DNA of 64,000 nucleotides, taken from an uncultured Mediterraneibacter sp. GTDB lineage: Bacteria > Bacillota > Clostridia > Lachnospirales > Lachnospiraceae. This document shows, in pieces, positions 32,927 through 41,697 of the stretch; positions within the stretch are counted from its first letter, which is position 1, and each line of letters begins with the position of its first letter. Both the position numbers and the translations under genes were made by a program. Under the pieces are notes generated by a model. That model saw only the letters and a program-made list of their open reading frames with translations. It did no database searches and was not told the origin of the DNA. The stretch spans positions 47,128 through 111,127 of the forward strand of contig CALWMN010000009.1 of NCBI GenBank assembly GCA_944381935.1, given 5' to 3'.

Positions 32927-34225
32927 TTATAATTCTCCCTCAAAGCGTACTCTAATTGAATTTGCATGGGCTGTCAGGTGTTCCGCTTCTGCAAATTTTT
33001 CAATATCCGTATGGATCTTTTCCAGTGCGCTCTCAGAATATGAGATAATGCTTGATTTCTTGATAAAATCATCCACCGAGAGCGGCGAAAAGAATTTGGC
33101 TGTCCCGTTTGTGGGCAGGACGTGGTTCGGTCCTGCAAAATAATCGCCCAGCGGTTCGCTGGAATATTCCCCGATGAAGATTGCCCCCGCATTGCGGATT
33201 CGGGTCATAACCTGAAACGGATCAGCCGTCATAATCTCCAGATGTTCTGATGCAATCTCATTGGCCGCGTCAATCGCATCATCGAGAGTTTCCGCGACAA
33301 GGATATGCCCGTAATTGTCCAGTGATTTCTGTATGATCTCGCTTCTTGAGAGCTCTTTGAGGAATAGATCTGTCTGTTCGGAGACTTTCCGGGCAAGCTC
33401 CATGCTCGTTGTCACCAGGATCGCGCTTGCCAGCTCATCGTGTTCCGCCTGGGACAGAAGGTCTGCGGCAACATATCTGGGATTCGCCGTTTCATCCGCA
33501 AGCACAAGTATCTCGCTGGGGCCTGCTATGGAATCGATGCTGACATGCCCGTATACTGCCTTTTTTGCCAGAGCGACATAAATATTCCCCGGTCCCACAA
33601 TCTTATCCACCTTCGGGATACTCTCTGTCCCATATGCGAGGGCTGCAATCGCCTGGGCGCCGCCTGCCTTATAAATTCTGTCAGCTCCTGCCTCATGGGC
33701 TGCCACAAGGGTTGTGGGAGTAACCGTTTGGTCCTTTCCAGGCGGTGTGACCATGATGATCTCATCCACCCCTGCCACTTTTGCGGGAAGAATATTCATC
33801 AGTACAGACGAGGGGTATGCCGCCTTTCCGCCCGGCACATAGACCCCCACGCGCCTAAGAGGCGTCACCTTCTGCCCGAGTATCGTCCCGTCAGGCTTAC
33901 TGTCAAACCAGCTATACTGTTTCTGCTTCTCATGATAAGCGCGGATATTATCCAGCGCTTTTCGGATGATGCCGACAAACTCTTCTCCTACTTTGCTGTA
34001 AGCATCTTTTATTTCATTTTCTGTTACAATGAGATGCTCTGCATCCATTTCCGTCTGGTCAAATTTCCTGGTATAGGCAAATACCGCCTCGTCCCCTTTT
34101 TCCCGGACTGCATCCAGGATCTCCTTTATGCTTGCTTCATATGCCCCGTAGCTGCTGGGGCTGCGCTTTAGCAGGTCTTCCAGCAGATTCTTCTTCGTCT
34201 TTTCATCCAGTTTCTCTATTCGCAT
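32927..34225 (-). CDS. hisD: Histidinol dehydrogenase
   Basis: Catalyses the last two oxidations to histidine. It has 432 residues, the usual size, starting MRIEKLDEKTKKNLLEDL. Signatures: PGGKAAYPSSVLMN, GPGNIYVALAKKAVYG (nucleotide loop), DSIAGPSEILVLAD and LLSQAEHDELASA with the catalytic base region, and FAGPNHVLPTNG. The start is two bases after the hisG stop, indicating tight coupling. Confidence 0.97.
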   Translation of the reverse strand: MRIEKLDEKTKKNLLEDLLKRSPSSYGAYEASIKEILDAVREKGDEAVFAYTRKFDQTEMDAEHLIVTENEIKDAYSKVGEEFVGIIRKALDNIRAYHEKQKQYSWFDSKPDGTILGQKVTPLRRVGVYVPGGKAAYPSSVLMNILPAKVAGVDEIIMVTPPGKDQTVTPTTLVAAHEAGADRIYKAGGAQAIAALAYGTESIPKVDKIVGPGNIYVALAKKAVYGHVSIDSIAGPSEILVLADETANPRYVAADLLSQAEHDELASAILVTTSMELARKVSEQTDLFLKELSRSEIIQKSLDNYGHILVAETLDDAIDAANEIASEHLEIMTADPFQVMTRIRNAGAIFIGEYSSEPLGDYFAGPNHVLPTNGTAKFFSPLSVDDFIKKSSIISYSESALEKIHTDIEKFAEAEHLTAHANSIRVRFEGEL

Positions 34226-34227
34226 TT

Positions 34228-34872
34228 TTAATCCTCCCTGAGCAGACGTCTTAAGTCTGTGATCAGTTTTTTTATTCTGTCGTTTTCCATCCTCATACTG
34301 ACCGGATTGACGATCATGCGGGCAGACAGAGGACACACTTCTTCCAGGACGACCAGCCCGTTTTCCTTTAAGGTGGAACCTGTCTCCACAATATCCACAA
34401 TCACTTCGGATAATCCGACGATCGGCGCAAGCTCGATGGAACCGTTCATCTTTATGATCTCTACAGTCTGGTGCTTCTTATTATAAAAATAATCCTTTGC
34501 AATATTGGGATATTTGGTTGCCACGCGGATCAGCTCATGGTGCTTCAGCAGCCTGTCTGCCTCCCGGTATCCGCAGACGCACATCCTGCATTTTCCGAAT
34601 CCCAGGTCAAGGACCTCGTGTACCTTCCTTCCTTCCTCAATGATCGTATCTTTCCCGACCACGCCGATATCGGCAGCCCCATATTCCACGTAAGTGGGCA
34701 CATCGGGTCCTTTGGCGAGAAAGAATTTCAGCTTCAGGCCCTCATTGGTGAAGATCAGTTTTCTTGATTTTTGGTCCTTCATTTCGTCGCATCTGATCCC
34801 AAGTTTTTCCAGCATTTCCAGAGTTTTATTTGCAAGCCGCCCTTTGGTCAGGGCAAACGTCAGGTATCTCAT
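34228..34872 (-). CDS. hisG: ATP phosphoribosyltransferase, short form
   Basis: First committed step of histidine synthesis. It has 214 residues, the short form that lacks the C-terminal regulatory domain and needs HisZ. The PRPP loop is seen in DIVETGSTLKENGLVVLE, and the N-terminus LTFALTKGRLANKTLEML is typical. ATG 34872 has AAAGGAG upstream. hisZ lies 13 bases upstream, as expected for a HisG-HisZ pair. Confidence 0.97.
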   Translation of the reverse strand: MRYLTFALTKGRLANKTLEMLEKLGIRCDEMKDQKSRKLIFTNEGLKLKFFLAKGPDVPTYVEYGAADIGVVGKDTIIEEGRKVHEVLDLGFGKCRMCVCGYREADRLLKHHELIRVATKYPNIAKDYFYNKKHQTVEIIKMNGSIELAPIVGLSEVIVDIVETGSTLKENGLVVLEEVCPLSARMIVNPVSMRMENDRIKKLITDLRRLLRED

Positions 34873-34885
34873 ATCTTGTGCTCCT

Positions 34886-36136
34886 TTAATCATCCTTCTT
34901 TGCGTCTACAATCCTCTCTTCACCGGTCCTTAAGTTTTTCATCTCTATCTTGAAATCGTCTCTTAGGTATAACATGCTGACAATAGATGCCCGTCTGCCG
35001 TACTCCTCGTACATCTCTTTTTTGTCCTGCACATCCCTTTTGAGCATCTCAATGTTTTTTCCCTTCCTGCGAAAATTACCCGCAAGGGAGATCGCCCATT
35101 TTTCTGTCGCCTCTGTGTAGACGAGCAGATTCCGGTGTGAGGTTTCGACCTGTATTTTCTGCCTGGAAAGGGCATTCATCAGCTCGTCGAGAATGATCGC
35201 AAAGCCGATGGATGGCGTGTTCTTCCCGAACTTTTCAAGCAGATGGTTATAGCGGCCCCCTCTTACGACTGCATCACCGGTTCCGTATGTATATGCGCGG
35301 AAAATAATTCCCGTGTAATATCCGTAGCTTCCGCTCATACTCAGGTCAAACGTAATGTAGTCTTCCACCCTGTACTGGATCAGAAGCTTATAAATCTGCT
35401 GCAGACGCGTGAGCGCAAGCCGTGCGCTGACGTTTGGCGCAATTCTGCTGGCACGCTCCAGTATCTCAGGTCCTCCTGTAAGTTCGGGAAGGATATGGAA
35501 CGCCTCCTTCACACCGCTTTTTGTGCCGCGGTTGTCCAGCAGTTCTTCCACTCCGAAAAAATTCCGGTTGGTGATCAGGGAGCGGACCTCATCTTTTTCC
35601 TCTTCCTCAAGCCCGGCGGAATCCAGAAGGCTCTGGATAAAGTCTACATGCCCGATATTCACCTGAAATTCTTTCAGGCCTGTCCGTTTCAGGCCGTCTA
35701 CTACCATGGCCAGCATCTCCGCGTCGGCCTCGATCGAGTCCAGGCCGATCAGCTCTGCCCCGAGCTGTGTATTCTCCTTCAGCCTCCCCTGGTAACTGGA
35801 GTGATTGGTAAAGGTATTTCCCGAGTAGCAGAGACGGATCGGGAAATCCTCACTCTCAAAAAGCGTTGCTGCGGCGCGCGCGACAGATGGAGTAATATCT
35901 GGACGCAGGGTAAGGATATTTCCCTCCCTGTCAAAAAAACGGTAGAGTTCCCGGGTGGAGGTTGACCCGATCTCTTTGCGGAAGACATCATCGTACTCGA
36001 AGGTCGGTGTCTGGATGTCCTGATAACCGTACCGGTGAAGCACAGTGCTCATTTTTTTTTGCAGCGTAAGCTTAACCTCACATTCTTTATTGTAGATATC
36101 CCGGACGCCTTCCGGGGTATGTAATTTCTGTTCCAT
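34886..36136 (-). CDS. hisZ: ATP phosphoribosyltransferase regulatory subunit HisZ
   Basis: A catalytically inactive histidyl-tRNA-synthetase paralogue that forms the histidine-responsive complex with short HisG. It has 416 residues. Class II synthetase motifs are recognisable: LHTPEGVRDIYN at the start, TPTFEYDDVF, LRPDITPSVARAAATL, RLCYSGNTF and GGRYNHLLEKFG. It lacks the C-terminal anticodon domain typical of HisRS. It is the promoter-proximal gene of the his operon. Confidence 0.95.
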   Translation of the reverse strand: MEQKLHTPEGVRDIYNKECEVKLTLQKKMSTVLHRYGYQDIQTPTFEYDDVFRKEIGSTSTRELYRFFDREGNILTLRPDITPSVARAAATLFESEDFPIRLCYSGNTFTNHSSYQGRLKENTQLGAELIGLDSIEADAEMLAMVVDGLKRTGLKEFQVNIGHVDFIQSLLDSAGLEEEEKDEVRSLITNRNFFGVEELLDNRGTKSGVKEAFHILPELTGGPEILERASRIAPNVSARLALTRLQQIYKLLIQYRVEDYITFDLSMSGSYGYYTGIIFRAYTYGTGDAVVRGGRYNHLLEKFGKNTPSIGFAIILDELMNALSRQKIQVETSHRNLLVYTEATEKWAISLAGNFRRKGKNIEMLKRDVQDKKEMYEEYGRRASIVSMLYLRDDFKIEMKNLRTGEERIVDAKKDD

Positions 36137-36153
36137 TTACAGTCCCCTTTCAC

Positions 36154-36175
36154 TTTAGCGTGGTAAAACGCTAAA
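36154..36175. promoter_or_regulatory. Palindromic operator candidate in the his operon leader
   Basis: TTTAGCG (36154-36160) and CGCTAAA (36169-36175) form a perfect 7-bp dyad with an 8-base centre, placed at about +3 to +25 from the predicted start of his transcription. No T tract follows, so it is more like a repressor site than an attenuator. A TrpR/YerC-type histidine regulator (HisR) is a candidate, not verified. Confidence 0.6.
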
Positions 36176-36184
36176 CCATTTGTC

Positions 36185-36213
36185 ATTATACGAACTTTCC
36201 GGCAGTCTGTCAA
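36185..36213 (-). promoter_or_regulatory. Promoter of the histidine operon
   Basis: On the minus strand a perfect -35 TTGACA (36213-36208) and perfect -10 TATAAT (36190-36185) are 17 bases apart. The -35 overlaps the recU stop codon. Confidence 0.9.
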
Positions 36214-36743
36214 TCCCTGCAGTCCAAATCCTTCTGTATGCAGTCCAGATATGGGACGAAGATGCCGTTTTTTAACTCCATGAACCACCCGGGTTCCAGT
36301 TCTCCCAGGCGGAAGCTTTTCCGTCCGCCGCCGGATGCCCTGTCCCAGAATCTTTTTATCTGGCTGTATCTCATGTAATACAGTTTTTCTCTTGTGCTGT
36401 AATAGATCAGGAGAAAAGAGATGCCGCCCTGCTTTTCAAATCTCTCCATAAAATCCATCTGGTGTTCATGGACATTCTGGAGAGGAAAGGTATCTGCACT
36501 GCACTCTTTCGCGTCAAAACATACCGGAATCCCCTGTACTGCCCCGATATAGTCCACGGTGCTGACCTTGTCAAAATAAGCCAGTGTGATATGACGGTGT
36601 TCCTTATCGATCCTGACAGGCGTGATCGGCGTCGGAATCTTCTGGATCAGCGCAAGTCCCAGCTCGGCGTACCTCTCATTTGTACGGTTGACAAGCTCCT
36701 CCAGCGTCGATCCTCTCAACCCCCTGGAATTCCATGTCGCCAT
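36210..36743 (-). CDS. recU: RecU-like Holliday junction resolvase
   Basis: A 177-residue nuclease of the RecU family, the Firmicute Holliday junction resolvase. The family pattern is seen: RGSTLEELVNRTNERY at the N-terminus, VDYIGAVQGIPVCFDAKE with the metal-binding Asp and the Asp-x-Lys-Glu, and HEHQMDFMERFEKQGGISFLL. Unlike Bacillus it is not next to ponA; it follows a pseudouridine synthase gene by one base and precedes the his operon. Confidence 0.88.
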   Translation of the reverse strand: MATWNSRGLRGSTLEELVNRTNERYAELGLALIQKIPTPITPVRIDKEHRHITLAYFDKVSTVDYIGAVQGIPVCFDAKECSADTFPLQNVHEHQMDFMERFEKQGGISFLLIYYSTREKLYYMRYSQIKRFWDRASGGGRKSFRLGELEPGWFMELKNGIFVPYLDCIQKDLDCRD

Positions 36744-36744
36744 C

Positions 36745-37710
36745 TCACATCACCCCTTTCTCTCTGCAAATGTGTACAAAAAGCTCAGGCGGCGGCGCCA
36801 GGATCTCCTGCCCGGACAGGGCGGAAAGCTCTCCTTTGCAGGCGGGGAAGCAAAGGCGCCGGGAATGGAGCATCTGGCTTCTCAGCCCAAACTCCTTTTT
36901 ATACCGGTCATTCACATCCCGGTTCCCGTATTTGTAATCCCCGATGAGCGGGTATCCTTCTGAGGCGAGATGGGCGCGGATCTGGTGGGTCTTCCCCGTG
37001 ATCAGATGGACTTCAAGGAGCGTTGCGTCATGGGCGGTCCTGACCGGCATGTACGCAGTCTCAATCGGATCGCCGTCCGGGAATGTCCCATCCCGGACTG
37101 TGACCTTATTGGTCTTTTCGTCCTTGCTCAGAGTGCCCCGGATCCGTTTCGGCTCTGTCACCCTGCCGTCCACCAGACAGAGATAATATTTCTGTACCGT
37201 TCTCTCACGGAACATCAGGCTTAACTCCTGCAGCGCCGCAAGTGTTTTCCCAGCAGCCACAATGCCGCTTGTATTCCTGTCCAGGCGGTTGCAGACGGAA
37301 GGGCGGAAGGTGGCGAGTTCTCCCTCTTTCATCTGCCCGCTTCTAAGCAGATAGGAGATCAGGTGCTCTGTCAGGGAAACATCCTGCGGGCCGGCCTTCT
37401 GGGAAAGCATGCCGACCGGCTTGTTCATAAAGATTGTATGCCTGTCTTCATATAATATGTCAATCTTTCCGTCTGTGTACTGAACCCTTGTTTCTGTAAA
37501 TTTCCCTATCGTCTCATCAGAAAGGAAAAGCCGGACAGTATCCCCTGCGCGCAGCCGTTCGTCTCCTGCCGCTTTCCTGCCGTTGAGCGTGATATTTTTT
37601 TTGCGCAGCATTTTATACAGAAAGCTTTTCGGTGCGCGGTTCATATATTTCATGAGGAACTTGTCCAGGCGCTGCCCGGATTCGTTTCCCCCGATTTTGA
37701 CCTCTTTCAT
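36745..37710 (-). CDS. RluA-family pseudouridine synthase
   Basis: A 321-residue enzyme with an N-terminal S4 domain (GNESGQRLDKFLMKYMNRAP, KNITLNGRKA) and the catalytic motif CNRLDRNTSGIVAAGKTL, with the aspartate of RLD as nucleophile, then LITGKTHQIRAHLASEGYPLIG. The position modified on rRNA or tRNA is not evident. This is one of three pseudouridine synthases in the window and is distinct from the rluD-type gene at 12548. Confidence 0.92.
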   Translation of the reverse strand: MKEVKIGGNESGQRLDKFLMKYMNRAPKSFLYKMLRKKNITLNGRKAAGDERLRAGDTVRLFLSDETIGKFTETRVQYTDGKIDILYEDRHTIFMNKPVGMLSQKAGPQDVSLTEHLISYLLRSGQMKEGELATFRPSVCNRLDRNTSGIVAAGKTLAALQELSLMFRERTVQKYYLCLVDGRVTEPKRIRGTLSKDEKTNKVTVRDGTFPDGDPIETAYMPVRTAHDATLLEVHLITGKTHQIRAHLASEGYPLIGDYKYGNRDVNDRYKKEFGLRSQMLHSRRLCFPACKGELSALSGQEILAPPPELFVHICREKGVM

Positions 37711-37735
37711 ATCATTCCCCGTTCTGCCGTCCCTT

Positions 37736-38314
37736 CTATAATGAAATATTCAGGATAAGCCTTCGGATCTTCTCATCACTTTCCCCCGACTCTTCCTTTC
37801 CTACGGCTGCAATATTATTCAGTCCTTCTGCCCTGGCAAGAAACGGCTTATACTGGTTCAGAATCTTCACGGTAAATCCGGTGTACTGATTCTCGGCGAG
37901 AATACTTTTGATGTGTTTTGATAGTTCCTCCGTATTGACCTGCCTGTAATGTGTATAGCCGAATATATTGCCTCCAAAGACTACAATACAGTCCACGGGC
38001 ATGACCTTCTCCCTGCTTGTGATGACAAGGTCATAGCAGACCGTCAGATGGCCTGTCTTTTCTGCAATCTCAGAAGCGGCCTTCCTGTCAATCGACGGAT
38101 ACGGAAACCGGGTGATAACGCCGACAAGGGCCTTGGACGCAGGAAGACAGCCAAGTATGGCAAACACAGTCATAAGGTTGAGCCTTGTATGGGTCTGGCT
38201 GTACCCGAGAAAAAAAATGGCGGCTACGATCCCGAAATAGATCACAGTCCTGATAATTTCAATCTTTTTCTTATAATCCAGATATCCTGGGGTTCCTTTT
38301 TCTGTTTTTCTCAT
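37736..38314 (-). CDS. Unidentified two-helix membrane protein
   Basis: A 192-residue protein that I do not recognise. It has a charged N-terminus (RKTEKGTPGYLDYKKKIE), two adjacent membrane helices (about residues 22-40 and 46-66), and a soluble C-terminal part (YDLVITSREKVMPVDCIVVFGG onward). The order of secondary structure could suggest a nuclease-like or sensor fold, but I see no catalytic motif. It lies between an SDR gene and a pseudouridine synthase gene, with small gaps on the same strand. Confidence 0.7.
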   Translation of the reverse strand: MRKTEKGTPGYLDYKKKIEIIRTVIYFGIVAAIFFLGYSQTHTRLNLMTVFAILGCLPASKALVGVITRFPYPSIDRKAASEIAEKTGHLTVCYDLVITSREKVMPVDCIVVFGGNIFGYTHYRQVNTEELSKHIKSILAENQYTGFTVKILNQYKPFLARAEGLNNIAAVGKEESGESDEKIRRLILNISL

Positions 38315-38338
38315 ATAACGCGTTACCTCTGATATCGT

Positions 38339-39100
38339 TTATTTTGGGCTGCCCAGCCTCAGAATCCATTCGTGGGGCAGAAGCTTTGCCCCGACGTATG
38401 CAGTTTTCATGGGAATCCCGTAAATCGATAGGCTTTTTCCTGCCCTGGAATCTTTCAATGCCCTGTGCACGACCGGGGCAGCCTCTACAAGCGCCAGTTT
38501 CTTCAGTCGATTTTCCAGAGGGCCGCTGACATCAAAGAACTCCGTGTCCACCGGTCCCGGGCACACTGCCGTAACCCCTATGCCTTTCCCGCGCATCTCT
38601 TCCCGAAGCGCCCTGGAGAAACTCAGCACAAATGATTTTGTCGCTGCATAAACCGCAAAAGATGGCTGGGGACAGAAGGATGCGGCGGAGGCAAGGTTGA
38701 CAATACGGCTGCCCTTTCGCATATATGGAAGGCACATCAGTGTCATCCGGGTCAGCGCCCTGCAGTTCAGGTCAATCATGTCTGTCTGAATCCGGAATTT
38801 TTCTGCTGCAATCTCCTCCACAGTCCCAGATTTTCCATATCCTGCCGCGTTGACAAGCATACGGATATTGGGATTTTTTTCCCGGAGTGCGTCAAAAATT
38901 TTTTTGTAAACCGATTTTTTCAGAAGATTCCCATCAAAAATGCGAACTGGAACCCGGGTTTTTCCCCGGAGCTCTTCCAACCGCTCTTTTCTTCTGGCGA
39001 TTACCCATATTTCATCCAGAGACCGGTAAAAATATCCCAGCTGATATACGAACTCCCTGCCGATGCCGGAGGAAGCGCCTGTTACGACTGCTATTTTCAT
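38339..39100 (-). CDS. Short-chain dehydrogenase/reductase (SDR)
   Basis: A 253-residue NAD(P)-dependent oxidoreductase of the classical SDR type. The Rossmann motif TGASSGIG lies near residue 8, NAAGYG follows, the catalytic Ser is in NLASAASF, and Tyr-x-x-x-Lys is in YAATKSFVLSFSRAL. The tail AYVGAKLLPHEWILRL is not informative about the substrate. ATG 39100 has GAGGTG upstream; a much longer in-frame reading overlapping ygiQ is rejected. Confidence 0.9.
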   Translation of the reverse strand: MKIAVVTGASSGIGREFVYQLGYFYRSLDEIWVIARRKERLEELRGKTRVPVRIFDGNLLKKSVYKKIFDALREKNPNIRMLVNAAGYGKSGTVEEIAAEKFRIQTDMIDLNCRALTRMTLMCLPYMRKGSRIVNLASAASFCPQPSFAVYAATKSFVLSFSRALREEMRGKGIGVTAVCPGPVDTEFFDVSGPLENRLKKLALVEAAPVVHRALKDSRAGKSLSIYGIPMKTAYVGAKLLPHEWILRLGSPK

Positions 39101-39108
39101 TATGCACC

Positions 39109-41019
39109 TCATTTTTTTCTGTGAATGTTTCGGATTTTCTGTCTCTTTGCTTTCGGCTTCCCGTTTTTCCTGCCGGAAAGATGTCCATCCTTCCCGGAGG
39201 GCTTTCTCTCCTCCTGCCTGCCGCGCTTCGGGCGGATCAGGCATTTGGGACCATATCCGATCAGATCCCGGCGCCCCGCCCTGTCCAGCGCTTCCCATAC
39301 CAGGTCATAAAGTTTTGGGTCACGATACTGGATGAGCGCCCGCTGCATTGCTTTCTCATGGGGGCTTTTCGGCACATAGACCGGTTCCATATTCCGTGGG
39401 TCAAGTCCCGTATAATACATGCAGGTAGACAATGTGGACGGCGTCGGATAAAAGTCCTGGACCTGTTCCGGCATATACCCAAGATCCCGGCAGAACTCTG
39501 CCAGCTCCACAGCCTCTTTCAGGGAGGAACCAGGATGCGAGGACATCAGGTACGGGACAAGATACTGCTTCTTCCCGATCTGCCTATTCATTTTTGCAAA
39601 CTGCCGTGTAAATTCTTCATATATCTGATGCTTTGGTTTTCCCATCAGTGAGAGGACTTTCTGGGACACATGTTCAGGGGCAACCTTAAGCTGTCCGCTG
39701 ACATGATGCCGGCACAGCTCCCGGAGAAAGTCCGGGCTTTTGTCTGCAAGAAGATAGTCAAAGCGGATGCCGGAGCGGATGAACACTTTTTTTACCCCGG
39801 GAATACCCCTAAGTTTTTTCAACAGGGAAACATAGTCACTATGATCCGCATCCAGGTTCCTGCACGGTGACGGAAACAGGCACTGCCGGTTCTGGCATAC
39901 TCCGCGTTCCATCTGCTTTTGGCAGGAAGGATGGCGGAAATTTGCCGTCGGTCCTCCTACATCATGAATATATCCTTTGAAAGCTTTATCTTCTGTTATT
40001 GTCCCTGCCTCACGGATGAGTGACTCGTGGCTTCTGACCTGCACGATACGTCCCTGATGGAAGGTAAGCGCACAGAAGTTGCATCCTCCAAAGCAGCCAC
40101 GGCTGCTGGTCAGGCTGAACCTGATCTCACTGATGGCAGGGACTCCGCCTTTTTCCCCGTAGGAAGGATGGTATGCCCTCATATAGGGCAGGCCATAAAT
40201 ATCATCCATCTCCTGTGTGCCAAGCGGTTTGGAAGGGGGATTCTGGACAACAAAGAGATGGTCCGAATAGGGTTCGGCCAGACGCTTTCCCGTAAAGGGA
40301 TCCGTATTCAGGTACTGGGTATAGAAACTTTTTGCATATGCCCTCTTCTCTCTTTTCAGTTCCTCAAAAGACGGGAGAATCTCTGCATCATAGATGGAAT
40401 CCAGGGATTTTACTTTCACTGCTGTCCCGTCAAGATAGGTCAGCTCCCGTGCCGGTATGCCGGATTCCAGGGCCTCGGCGATCTCCAGGATAGAACGCTC
40501 GCCCATCCCATAGGAGATGATATCTGCCCCGGAGTCTAAAAGTACAGAACGTTTGATCTGATCTGACCAGTAATCATAATGTGCAAGCCGTCTCAGGCTC
40601 GCCTCGATACCGCCAAGGATAACCGGCGTATGCTTATACTTCCGGCGGATCAGGTTGCCATATACGACGCAGGCATGGTCCGGCCGCTTCCCTGTCGCGC
40701 CTCCGGGCGTGTAGGCATCTGTCTTCCTCCTCTTCTTCGACACAGAGTAATGATTGACCATCGAGTCCATATTTCCTGCCGACACAAGAAATGCAAGCCT
40801 TGGCTCCCCGAATACGGAAATGCTTTCCGGGTCTCTCCAGTCCGGCTGGGAAATGATCCCGACCCGGTATCCCCGGGACTCCAGCAGGCGGCTTATAATC
40901 GCGTGGCCAAATGACGGATGGTCTACATATGCATCCCCGATCACATAGGCAAAGTCAACCCCGTCCCACCCACGTTCTTCCATATCCTTCCGGCATATTG
41001 GCAAAAATTGTTTCCTCAT
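39109..41019 (-). CDS. ygiQ: YgiQ-family radical SAM protein
   Basis: A 636-residue protein with a cobalamin-binding-like N-terminus and a radical SAM core (SRGCFGGCNFCALTFHQG, three cluster cysteines). A second Cys-rich patch QKQMERGVCQNRQCLFPSPC and the motif LKVAPEHVSQKVLSLMGKP are YgiQ signatures. The C-terminal tail is Lys/Arg-rich. The reaction is unknown. It precedes the SDR gene by eight bases and follows the HAD gene by three, so it belongs to the same minus-strand unit. Confidence 0.92.
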   Translation of the reverse strand: MRKQFLPICRKDMEERGWDGVDFAYVIGDAYVDHPSFGHAIISRLLESRGYRVGIISQPDWRDPESISVFGEPRLAFLVSAGNMDSMVNHYSVSKKRRKTDAYTPGGATGKRPDHACVVYGNLIRRKYKHTPVILGGIEASLRRLAHYDYWSDQIKRSVLLDSGADIISYGMGERSILEIAEALESGIPARELTYLDGTAVKVKSLDSIYDAEILPSFEELKREKRAYAKSFYTQYLNTDPFTGKRLAEPYSDHLFVVQNPPSKPLGTQEMDDIYGLPYMRAYHPSYGEKGGVPAISEIRFSLTSSRGCFGGCNFCALTFHQGRIVQVRSHESLIREAGTITEDKAFKGYIHDVGGPTANFRHPSCQKQMERGVCQNRQCLFPSPCRNLDADHSDYVSLLKKLRGIPGVKKVFIRSGIRFDYLLADKSPDFLRELCRHHVSGQLKVAPEHVSQKVLSLMGKPKHQIYEEFTRQFAKMNRQIGKKQYLVPYLMSSHPGSSLKEAVELAEFCRDLGYMPEQVQDFYPTPSTLSTCMYYTGLDPRNMEPVYVPKSPHEKAMQRALIQYRDPKLYDLVWEALDRAGRRDLIGYGPKCLIRPKRGRQEERKPSGKDGHLSGRKNGKPKAKRQKIRNIHRKK

Positions 41020-41022
41020 TGT

Positions 41023-41697
41023 CTATATCCCACATCTTTCATAAGTGTTGTCCCGGATGTCATAAAAATCGCGGATAAAATAATCCGCAAGCCGTTTCTT
41101 TATCGGCTCATCCGGCCTGGAAAAATCGTCCTCCACAGCACACACTTCCATCCCGGCATTTTTCCCTGCCAGGATACCGTTCGGGATATCTTCAAAGACA
41201 AGGCAGTCCTTCGGATGGACGCCCAAATCTTCCGCAACCTTCAGATAGACGTCAGGAGCCGGTTTCCCTGCCGATACCTCGCAGGCAGTCCTGACAGAAG
41301 AAAAATAGGGGGTGATGCCTCTTGCATCAAGCGCCGCCTCTGCCAGTGCCCTGCGGTTGCTCGTCGCAATGCCAAGCAGGACGCCCTTCGCGCGCATATG
41401 GTCCAGAAATTCCTTTGCGCCGGGTTTCAGGAAGACTTTCGTCCGGTACAATTCCATCGTCATATCTTCCCACTCGTCTTTTACCTCTTCCACCGTCCGG
41501 TTCAGGCCATGGAATGTGTCAACAAAATACTGTGCAATCTCCGTATAGCTTCTCCCTTCAATTGCCCTGTGAAAATCCTCCGGCTGCTCGAGGTTGTATT
41601 TCTCCATATAGATCCGGTCCACCTCAGTCCAGATCCACATGGAATCCACAAGAGAGCCGTCCATATCAAATATTACCGCTTTCTTTCCTTTTAACAT
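41023..41697 (-). CDS. HAD-family phosphatase/phosphomutase-like protein
   Basis: A 224-residue HAD protein of the beta-phosphoglucomutase subgroup. Motif I is FDMDGSLVDSMWIW (nucleophile Asp and acid Asp), motif II is in GIATSNRRALAEAAL, motif III is the Lys of SAGKPAPDVYLKVAEDLG and motif IV is CLVFEDIPNGILAGKNAGM. The substrate cannot be told apart between sugar phosphates and others. It overlaps the start of the rsuA-type gene's stop by seven bases. Confidence 0.9.
   Translation of the reverse strand: MLKGKKAVIFDMDGSLVDSMWIWTEVDRIYMEKYNLEQPEDFHRAIEGRSYTEIAQYFVDTFHGLNRTVEEVKDEWEDMTMELYRTKVFLKPGAKEFLDHMRAKGVLLGIATSNRRALAEAALDARGITPYFSSVRTACEVSAGKPAPDVYLKVAEDLGVHPKDCLVFEDIPNGILAGKNAGMEVCAVEDDFSRPDEPIKKRLADYFIRDFYDIRDNTYERCGI

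Noticed and set aside
36137-36210. T-box or histidine leader peptide in front of hisZ
   Set aside because: The interval from the predicted start of transcription to the hisZ ATG is about 40 bases, too short for a T-box, and contains no His-codon run.
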